Positions 20,076 through 27,524 of a stretch of DNA of 27,524 nucleotides are shown here, one piece after another. Below the pieces are notes generated by a model. The model worked only from the letters and a program-made list of their open reading frames with translations, had not been told where the DNA came from and ran no database searches. The stretch spans positions 1 to 27,524 of the forward strand of contig RCSS01000189.1 in assembly GCA_004000155.1 (NCBI GenBank), written 5' to 3'. This DNA is from Tubulinosema ratisbonensis (Eukaryota; Microsporidia; Tubulinosematidae). Numbering within the stretch: the first letter of the stretch is position 1; each line of letters opens with the position of its first letter. A program made the translations under genes and the position numbers.

Positions 20076-21827
20076 ATGCAATTTTTTAAGATTATCTCAC
20101 TGTTTAAATTATTTCTTTGTACTGATCCTTCAATAAAGAGTTCGTGTATTTCCAAAAACTCGGAGTGTTATTTTGGAGATTCAAATCATCAAGATGAAAT
20201 TAGAGGTAAAAAAGATATTGAATACTTACCTTACTTGGATGATTTTTTAAGAGATATGAAGGTATCTTCTAGCAATAGTAATGCTATTCAAAGCACTAAA
20301 AATGATTTTGATAGTAAAAATTCATTAAACGAGCTCAATCAACTTAAATATGATTTTGAGCCAGTCAATAATTGTACACCGTCTTCTTTTGATATTTATG
20401 AAGGTAGAAAAGAACTTAATACATCTTCTAGTGTGGGTGAATCGCCTTCTCGCAGTCACGATGATACTAACAGGTATAATACTAACGAATTTGGAATTCC
20501 TATGACAAATCGAGATCTATCAAATGTTCCCGAAGCACATTGTTCGCTTAGCAATCAGCAGAACCATATCCATGAATTTATAAGATACTTTTCATATAAA
20601 CAACCCTCACAACCTACTTTCTCTGCACAAACTCTATCATCAAGAAACAATTCTAAATATATGCCAAAAAATAAACCACGATTAATTTCAGATACCTGTA
20701 GTTTATACAGTAATACATCTTCTGCTAAAAATAATAGAGCTAAGAAAAAGCTTTTACAAAGACTTGAAGAACTCAAAACAAAAGTAGATTATCAATGTTG
20801 GTCTTTAAGACAAAGTTTAAACGAAAATGAAGCGAAAAGTGAATTTTATTATGATAATTGTGAAGCTCCAATGCCTATCGATGAAATTAGTTGTTCTGAC
20901 AGTACTAAACAAATACAAGTTAATTCTGATGATAGTTATGGTTCTTCAAATTATAAAACTACAACTGTTTCTTCCTCTCATCAAAGTAATGATGATTTTC
21001 CGTCAAAAGGTTACAAAAAACACGACAATAAAATGCGAAGAGACATTTTCGATCCTCGAAGAGACAAAAAGCATCATAATTCAAGAAAATCATTTCATTC
21101 AAAGAATCCAAATTATTATAAAAGTAAAAAATATGATTTTGCCAATAACATATATAAATCAAAATATAATAAAGAATCAAGTCATCGCAAAAGAAAAATT
21201 GGATTTGAACGCGATAATGAAACAGAAAATTCGGGTATTGATTCTGATAATTTTAGCCTTAAAAAATGTCATCATAAAAATTCTAAAAAAAGTAAATTTA
21301 TCAAATTTGATGTTCTTAAAGGACATAATCGAGAAAAAAAATTACATTCGACGGGTATAGATACTAAATTTAAAAATAAGATTGAACATTTGATAAAAAA
21401 TAAAAGAGAATATCATAAAAAATACGATGAACTCCTTAGTAGTACTCTAGTTTGTAGTTTGTTGCTTAAGCATTTTGATTACAACAAAGTAGATATTGTT
21501 CTTTTCTTTGTGGTTTATAATTTTTTAAGCTTTGGTTTTACTGTGTGTACAGACAGAACATGTAATAACAAACCAGATATACAATTTATAAAAGACAGAA
21601 GGTGGGACGAGTTAACTGAAAATCGGTTGATTGAGCGCATTAATTCATGGAAAAAAAGAAAATTAAAATACATTACCGCAGAACATGCAAATTTTATCCT
21701 TAAAAACGTTTTTAGAAAAAAGATTTTAAATTATAAAAGTAACGATGAAAATTTTGAGCTTGCATTTTTTAAGAGTATAAAATATGAATTTTTGTATTTA
21801 TGGGAACAAGAATTTCAAAACCATTAA
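20076..21827 (+). CDS. hypothetical secreted protein with disordered basic centre, 583 aa
   Basis: No family is recognised. The N-terminus MQFFKIISLFKLFLCT looks like a signal peptide. Residues about 60-440 are low in complexity and probably disordered: the first half is rich in Ser, Asn and Asp, with a short helical basic segment at 219-240. The second half (about 312-450) is very rich in Lys, His, Arg and Ser, with clusters such as RRDKKHH and HRKRK that could bind nucleic acid or serve as nuclear localisation signals. Residues about 450-583 look folded: a hydrophobic segment (456-490), two Cys in VCTDRTC, and a Trp/Arg-rich helical end (DRRWDELTENRLIERINSW). The leader plus internal basic clusters recalls exported parasite effectors, but this is inference. 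The hydrophobic segment might instead anchor it in a membrane. TAACC five bases before the ATG supports the start. Shorter frames overlapping this gene on both strands are shadows. Confidence 0.85.
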   Translation: MQFFKIISLFKLFLCTDPSIKSSCISKNSECYFGDSNHQDEIRGKKDIEYLPYLDDFLRDMKVSSSNSNAIQSTKNDFDSKNSLNELNQLKYDFEPVNNCTPSSFDIYEGRKELNTSSSVGESPSRSHDDTNRYNTNEFGIPMTNRDLSNVPEAHCSLSNQQNHIHEFIRYFSYKQPSQPTFSAQTLSSRNNSKYMPKNKPRLISDTCSLYSNTSSAKNNRAKKKLLQRLEELKTKVDYQCWSLRQSLNENEAKSEFYYDNCEAPMPIDEISCSDSTKQIQVNSDDSYGSSNYKTTTVSSSHQSNDDFPSKGYKKHDNKMRRDIFDPRRDKKHHNSRKSFHSKNPNYYKSKKYDFANNIYKSKYNKESSHRKRKIGFERDNETENSGIDSDNFSLKKCHHKNSKKSKFIKFDVLKGHNREKKLHSTGIDTKFKNKIEHLIKNKREYHKKYDELLSSTLVCSLLLKHFDYNKVDIVLFFVVYNFLSFGFTVCTDRTCNNKPDIQFIKDRRWDELTENRLIERINSWKKRKLKYITAEHANFILKNVFRKKILNYKSNDENFELAFFKSIKYEFLYLWEQEFQNH

Positions 21828-23649
21828 ATATCGGCTATCATTTTTTAATTAAATACTAATATTTAAATTTTTAAATGTAAAAAACATCCGATTATTTTAG
21901 ATTTTTTAAATTTGTTCAAGAATTAAAAATATAAAATCTAATCTTTATTTTATTTAAAATTATAAAATATATAATAGATGGAAATAAAATTAAAAATCAT
22001 ATTAAAAATCTCAAAGAACTCTAGACATCATAAAAGATGATATAATTAAATAAATAATCAGAAAATTTATTAAAGAAAATTAAAAGCCTTCGTCTTTTTT
22101 GCGCTGGTGATATTTAGAAAATGCTGATACGATTGATTTAAAATATAAAGGATTCAAATATTAAAAAAAAATAGAAGACGATTACGATAGTCTATTCATT
22201 CATAAAAAAATAAACAAGAAGTGATTTTAAATAATTATAAAGTTTATTAAGAGTGTTTACAGACGATTTTATAACATAAATCCAGGGAATCATCAAAAGC
22301 AATCCGACGGATTGGCAAAATAAAAAAAACTTGCAACTAAATTTGTAGGGTGTGTAAAAATATTGCTATCTTAAGAATTTGGTAGCTTTCCCAACTTCAT
22401 ATATTTTAAAACAAAAAAAACATAATTTTTTCCTTTAGTCAGCTTTCTCATGAAATTGAGAATATTTTTTATGCGTTTGTTTATTCTTTTTTGATTAACG
22501 TAATTATTAAAACTTTACGAAAATTACAATCAATTAATAATCTAATATGAGAAATGAAGAGCACAAAGTTTTGAACTAAAATTTAGATCTTGTAAGAGTG
22601 GGTAGATAAATTAAAGGATAACCTGTTAAAGAGTACTCAAGAAAACAACAGATGCTCGAATAATCAATCAGAATATTAGGAAGTACTAATAATATAAAAG
22701 ACTTTCATCAAGCTAAGTTAAATTTAAGAATAGCGTATATTTATCGAATTCGTATGAAGGTTTTTAATATCCCCTTATGGTGAAAATCTGTACAAGAAAA
22801 AATGTAATTTATAATATATTACAAGCTTTTGTCTATTCATTGAACAAAAATATGGCAGATGTCTTTACATAATGTCGATATAGCTTCTAAATACTATAAA
22901 CCTTTCACCTACAAAAAAATATCCTTATAGACCATCCCACCGGAAATTTACCTTTTATTTAAGAATTTATCACAAGATCGTTGTTTTATTAGAGAATCTA
23001 TATAAATTGATAATTTTTTAACCTCTTTGATATGAAAAAAATTTTACCTGACAATAAAAATAGAGATATGAATATAAATATTTATCTATCTGTTTGTTGT
23101 GTAAAAAAAGATAAATTTTGTCTGTAAAAGATTTACATTTTTTAGAGAACAAAAAAATTTATTTAGGTTCCAATATTTTTTTTTGTAAATAGCTGATTTT
23201 CTATATTATATATATATGACTGTACATATATAATTGTATTTTTAAGAAATTTCGAAAATCATTAGAAAAATAAATTTTGCTGTTTAATAAGACTTTTATA
23301 AAGCGCTTCTGTTTTTGGTATTTCAAATAAAAAGGAGTTTAATAATTTTTTTTACATACAAAATGCAGATTTTTTGACAATATGCAATACTATTAAAGCT
23401 ATCTATTATATTTTACATAATTAAAAGTTTTTAATTGGATACCGAAAATATCCTTTCTTGGTGATTGATCATTTCGATATTAAAAATAATCATCATTGCA
23501 TAGGAGAGAAATATACATTAGTTTTATTTTATGGGTTGAAATATATAAAGTAAAATTAAAAAGGTTGTTCTTTTTTGAAAATACTTTTATTATGCAAAGA
23601 TTAAGTTCGTATAAAACCATATCCAACCTTTGCATTATAGATAACACTG
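21828..23649. other. 1.8-kb AT-rich stretch, possible unrecognised fossils
   Basis: No intact gene is seen. 22080-22400 and 22540-22960 are somewhat richer in G+C and give short coding-like peptides (for example GNHQKQSDGLAK near 22289), suggesting decayed element or gene sequence that I cannot name. An imperfect palindrome of about 30 bases lies in the AT-repeat near 23203-23234. ATGCAAAGATT at 23592-23602 is inverted at 23625-23635 (10 of 11), just before repeat copy 2. Confidence 0.45.
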
Positions 23650-23820
23650 CAGGTGGGTTTTAGCGGGTATAAAGGTTGCAGTATATTGAGCTTTGCCTTA
23701 TTATGTAGAAACATATTTTGCCGTACGTTTCTTTTAACTAATAGTATACTTTATATATAGAAGGTATAGCAAAAAGATCTTGGTATGGATTTTCCATCTA
23801 TAGGCAGCAAAAAAAAATTA
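23650..23820 (+). repeat. copy 2 of the three-copy degenerate element family
   Basis: This segment aligns with copy 3 from GTGGGTTTTAGC onward and with copy 1 more distantly. One frame reads VGFSGYKGCSILSFALLC, matching the copy 1 peptide pattern, and later EGIAKRSWYGFSIYRQQKK, matching EGIAKRSSYGFPIPRQQKK in copy 3. Its 5' part is not clearly alignable to the others, so it may be truncated there. Confidence 0.65.
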
Positions 23821-24097
23821 GAGATGTATATCTTGGCTTCTATAAGAAATTTAGATTTAATTAAAGGTTTCATAATTAATTACAACAATGAAGGTAAAAT
23901 TACTAAGATTCAGGTATTTTGATTTAGTCTTATTTGATCAAATACTTTAAAAAATTATCATGATGAGTCAATTTAAGTGTTTATTACTAATATAATATTC
24001 GTTTTTCTTTTGCATAAAAAATAATTTATTGCAAATACTCAATGATAAAATTAACTTTTTGCGAGATATTTTTTAATATACTAAGTGTAGAACCTGT
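23821..24097. other. spacer between repeat copies 2 and 3
   Basis: AT-rich sequence with no gene. It may include further degenerate 3' sequence of copy 2, but no counterpart was found after copy 3 or copy 1. Confidence 0.4.
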
Positions 24098-24315
24098 AAC
24101 CAAAGCCTGCAAGGTAAGGTAGACTTAGGCAGTCAATAGAGTGCACGGGGTGGGTTTTAGCAGGTGAAAGGTTCGCAGTATCTTGAGTTATACCTAAGTA
24201 TGGGAAACATATATTACCGTATGTTTTCGTCGAATAGGTATGAATATTCTTGTAAAGAAGGTATAGCGAAAAGATCTTCGTATGGATTTCCCATCCCTAG
24301 GCAACAAAAAAAACT
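24098..24315 (+). repeat. copy 3 of the three-copy degenerate element family
   Basis: This aligns end to end with copy 1 (17829-18045) at nearly equal length and with copy 2. A 73-codon frame at 24164-24385 overlaps it, but in a frame different from the one that matches the other copies, so it is not called as a gene. The matching frame, broken by stops, gives KAC...VGFSR...RSILS and then KEGIAKRSSYGFP with RQQKK. Confidence 0.65.
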
Positions 24316-24677
24316 AAGTGTAGAATTTGGGGTTTTTTTGTTTTACTTTAAAATTATTTTTATCGTGCCATGCAATGTCTTTTGACTAAAATTTATATTT
24401 TAATTTGTTTTTAAAAACTTTGAGCATAGCATTGAATACTAAGCTTTGAAACACTGTTTTAGGTTAAATATAATAGATTATTTTGTGATTGAAGTGGGTT
24501 TTATCATATATACCTTTATCGTGTAACTTATCGCATAATAAAATTATTATTTAAAATGGATTTAATTTTCGGGAACAGCATTCAAAAATTTATTATCTAC
24601 GTTAAGTAAATCTTTTTTGTACAGATTTCATAGTAAGTAATAATCCTTTTTTGTTCTCAATTTTCTTATTACACGCT
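24316..24677. other. AT-rich spacer between repeat copy 3 and the mariner element
   Basis: Nothing recognisable is seen on either strand. It ends at the first unit of the tandem array that forms the left end of the mariner element. Confidence 0.45.
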
Positions 24678-24765
24678 TTGTAAAAGTTATATTTTTTCTA
24701 GGGAAAGGATATAATCTTGTGTAGTGAAAATTACAGTCTTGCTTGCCAAAATTTATAGTCTTGTA
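24678..24765 (+). repeat. left array of 22-bp tandem repeats (four units)
   Basis: Units are 24678-24698 (21 bp), 24699-24721 (23), 24722-24743 (22) and 24744-24765 (22). Each follows the pattern TxGTxAAAxTTATAxTCTTG with variation at several positions. Repeated subterminal motifs of this sort can serve as multiple transposase-binding sites. Confidence 0.75.
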
Positions 24766-24804
24766 TAAAAAAAATATTTTTAAATAAATTTATAATTCTA
24801 TTAA

Positions 24805-25690
24805 ATGACTAGAAAAGAAAGAAAAACTATAAAAAATGAGAAACGGAAGTATTCGATCAATGAAAGCTGCTAATCAAACGATTTTTTTATTGAAAATAGT
24901 CTGAGTAAATTTATCAAAACAGTGAGCAGAGCATTCATAAAGCTAAATCCGGAGAGGGATATATAGCCTGGAACGAAGAGTAGATTACATTGAAAGAAAT
25001 AACAAATTTATTTACTCTCGCATAGTCAGTAGTTTTAATAGTATTACTTGTAACAATAGCCTAACACAAGTAGATCTTAAAAACACTGTTTTTGAAAACT
25101 TAAGCGTCGTTATGTCTGTGAAACAATTGGAAAGAAGCTTATTAAAATTGGACTCAAGAGAAAAAGACTCACTTTAATTCTAACAGAGAGAAACTCAGAA
25201 AAAAAGATCAAAGCTAAAGGAAAATATGCAGTTGAATTATCAAAACTTTTCGAGAGTAAATCTCTTCTTTTTAGACAAAACTAGCTTTAATCTGCATACA
25301 AGTGAAATTATAGATACTCTTTATTAAATGCAGAGGCATTTATTACAGTTCCTGCAAATAAACAAAAAATAAAAGTTTAATGTGTGCAGTTACTCTTGAT
25401 GGAGTGATTGCATATGAATATAAAAGTGGAGTTTTAACAAGAAATCATTTATTTCATTTCTTGTCAACAAGTTGGAGCCTTATTTTTCGAATAACTCCAA
25501 AAAATCTTAATATGAGACAATGCACCATTTCACAAATCGCTCGAAGTAAACAGAGTTCTGAATGAAAACAACTTAGCTTATAAATATACTTTACCTTATC
25601 CTCCTCAATTAAATCTAATGAAGAATTTTTTTCTGTGCTTAAATCCAGATTTAACTCATAAAGAAGGGGTTTCCAAACTTAACGATAGAG
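24805..25690 (+). pseudogene. Tc1-mariner/IS630-family transposase, multiply broken
   Basis: The product would have been a DDE-type transposase. A likely start is the ATG at 24805 (MTRKERKTIKNEKRKYS). The DNA-binding and linker region is fragmentary, with VDLKNTVFENLSVVMSVKQL near 25070. Then RNSEKKIKAKGKYAVEL (near 25192) leads, after a frameshift, to LDKTSFNLHTSEI, with the first catalytic Asp at 25274-25276. CAVTLDGVIAYEYKSGVLT (near 25383) matches the central strand region. The motif normally containing the second Asp (VMDN-like) reads NMRQC here. YTLPYPPQLNLMKNFF (near 25583-25630) corresponds to the PPYSPQLNPIEEFF box, with Lys at 25621-25623 where the third catalytic acidic residue belongs. 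So besides stops and shifts, two of three catalytic residues are lost. The 61-codon open piece at 25380-25565 is a fragment of this gene. Confidence 0.87.
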
Positions 25691-25866
25691 GAAAAATAAA
25701 TTTTTTTTAAATCCTGACTTTAGAAATTACAAAAATGAGTGCCAGGGGTTTTTTAAAACATAGATAGATGAGATGGCTACAAAGAGCTTTAAATAAAAAA
25801 GAATTTATTTAATGATTTGTTTCCATTTTAAATGAATTACTAGATAATTTTAGATCAAATTTTTTT

Positions 25867-25973
25867 TAAGACTAAAAACTTTACAACACAAGAATATAAG
25901 TTTTACCAAACAAGACTAAAAATTCGACCAGGTGGAAATATAACTTTGACCACATGAAAATAAACCTTTACCA
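25867..25973 (-). repeat. right array of 22-bp tandem repeats (five units)
   Basis: On the plus strand the units are about 25867-25886 (partial), 25887-25908, 25909-25930, 25931-25952 (22 bp each) and 25953-25973 (21 bp). Most end in TTTACCA or TTTGACCA, and several contain AAGACTA or AGAATATAA. Read on the minus strand they match the left array. A sixth, more degenerate unit may follow at 25974-25997. Confidence 0.78.
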
Positions 25974-27524
25974 ACAATGTAAATAAAGGTTACATCAATA
26001 ACGTGTATCCGTATAGATGATTAATATAGCAAACAACACAGTATTTCTAGTTAGTTAAACTTTATTATCGAAATTCAATTTTTGTTCAAAATTAAATCCT
26101 TTTTGCTTTATTTATTTAAAATAAGTTTATATCCTAATGATAGTAAAATTAATTACCTTAAAAAATGATTTAACTAAATTTTACAGATCGTTTTTAATAA
26201 AAGGTTTTTAAATCTTAAGTAAGTTAAATATATCATTACAAGTATAATATTTTGCAATAACAATTCTAAAATTTTTCATTTTAATAAACAATCAAGGTTT
26301 AAATATCTGATTTAAAGAAGACTCTGGTTACAAATTCAACGAACAGCCGATGTGTTATTAGTATATTATAATTTACTTTGCTTATTATTTAGCCTTGTGA
26401 TGATTCTATTTAATTTTACTTAAATTTTTTAAAATCATACTTTTATTGTATATTTTTTAAAATTAAATATTTGTTGAATATAAGCCTTTGTCTTTTTATA
26501 TTTTGTTTTGATTTTAAGTGGGGAGAAAATATATTTTTTTATTTTAACTTTCTTATTACCAAATATGTAAAATTTTTTTTAAAGGAGTTTGACCAATAAA
26601 TTATACTGGTAAAGATTTTTATTCTTCAATTCCTTCATACAATATATTTAGAAAATATTTCTAAAAGATTTCTTATTTTACTGTTATTGTATAACTAAGA
26701 GCTTTTATATAAACTCCTGTGAAAAAAAAATATTTTAAATTCCTAACTCTATCTTTTATGTACTCAAACAACAATAATTAGAGCTATAAATCAACAAGCT
26801 ATCAAATTATATTTCTTTTGTTGAAAAATTATTACTACATTTAGAATTCAAGTTTCAACCAAAGGCAAAAGATAGTTGTTACAAACAAATAAAAATTATT
26901 ATTTGTGTTTTTTTAAATGAAAAATAATCGAAAGAAAATATTTTATAAAGAAGTATAATAGAAACAAATATCAATTATCTAATAAACACAAATTTTTAAT
27001 AAGTTTTTGTAGCTTATTATAATTCAATTAACAGCACTTTTGCTTGTTTTCTTGAGAATTTTTTTTAATCAGCGGTGTTAGCGAATGGAATTATGAAGTT
27101 TCATTTTTATAAAAATTTTTGTACATTTTGCAAACAAAAATTTCTAATTCACAAAAACACAAGATATTATTTACTTAAAAATGCATAAAAATAACAATTT
27201 TCCTATTAAGTATACAACATTTTGCTTGAAGAATATTAAAATTCTTATATCGAATAACATTTTTTCAAGTATGTTTTAATTTTGTATAACTAAAAAGTTT
27301 ATATCTTTACAGATTAAGATTAAATTGTAATCTTTTTAGTAATACATATTTAGGATATTAATTTTTATATGTTTTTAATTATTCGGAAATATTGAATATT
27401 AATCAATCAGAGAAATAATCTTAATTACCCATTTTAGTAAATTTGTGCATATTTAAATATTAAAAAATTTTCACCCATGTTAATTTTCAAAATAATTTGT
27501 CTTCTTAACTTTATTATTTGTGGG
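25974..27524. other. AT-rich gene-free right end
   Basis: No gene, RNA gene or transposon motif is recognisable on either strand to the end of the window. Long A and T runs dominate. Confidence 0.55.

Larger units (their letters stand above)
24678..25973 (+). mobile_element. Tc1-mariner/IS630-type transposon with tandem-repeat ends, dead
   Basis: A broken transposase (24805-25690) lies between two arrays of a 22-bp tandem repeat arranged as inverted repeats. The left array is 24678-24765 and the right array about 25867-25973. The outermost paired block contains AAAGTTATATTT on both sides, and the inner paired block AGTCTTG...TTG..AAAA.TTATA.TCTTGT. Such elements insert at TA; the exact ends and the TA duplication could not be fixed. 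The total length of about 1.3 kb fits a full-length element of this class. Confidence 0.8.

Noticed and set aside
20827..21360. 177-codon plus-strand frame inside the 583-residue gene
   Set aside because: It is an out-of-frame shadow created by the Lys/Asn-rich codons of the larger intact gene.
23203..23234. Palindromic TATATA-rich segment
   Set aside because: Alternating AT runs form palindromes by composition alone; there is no further evidence of function.
25380..25565. 61-codon frame within the mariner element
   Set aside because: Its first half is a fragment of the broken transposase; it is not an independent gene.

Overview
The window looks like a gene-poor, very A+T-rich (roughly 80% by eye) piece of a microsporidian nuclear genome. 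The evidence is indirect. The genes are intronless with compact leaders. A CC/CCC or TAACC motif sits within about 10 nt of almost every supported ATG, as described for microsporidian start-proximal signals. Four of the five genes begin with a hydrophobic leader and have no recognisable homologue. The remaining identifiable DNA is broken DNA transposons of classes common in these parasites (Merlin/IS1595, MULE, Tc1-mariner/IS630). No ribosomal, tRNA or housekeeping gene was recognised, so the species is not fixed; an expanded, low-density genome of the Edhazardia type would fit (inference). Only about 21% of the window is intact coding sequence.

Layout. 1-1221: AT-rich, nothing recognised. 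1222-1890 (+): small helical protein, possibly secreted. 1891-7253: over 5 kb with no supported gene. 7254-8462 (-): 402-residue protein with a clear signal peptide. 9173-10341: a complete but dead Merlin element with long terminal inverted repeats and an imperfect 8-bp target duplication. 10853-12247 (+): secreted coiled-coil protein. 14639-15385 (+): polytopic membrane protein. 15776-17326: remains of a MULE transposase, ending in an almost perfect 29-bp inverted repeat. 17829-18480: decayed element sequence, including one copy of a three-copy repeat family and a weak trace of a Ty3-type polymerase. 20076-21827 (+): 583-residue protein with a signal peptide, a long disordered basic centre and a folded C-terminus. 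23650-24315: the other two copies of the repeat family. 24678-25973: a dead Tc1-mariner/IS630 element whose two ends are inverted arrays of a 22-bp tandem repeat. 25974-27524: AT-rich, nothing recognised.

No operon or pathway links the genes. The common themes are export (signal peptides or membrane segments in most products) and a shared start-proximal signal. That signal also decides the start of the minus-strand gene, at 8462 and not at the upstream GTG. The most unusual structures are the 22-bp repeat arrays forming the mariner ends, the intact Merlin boundaries, and the unclassified three-copy repeat family.
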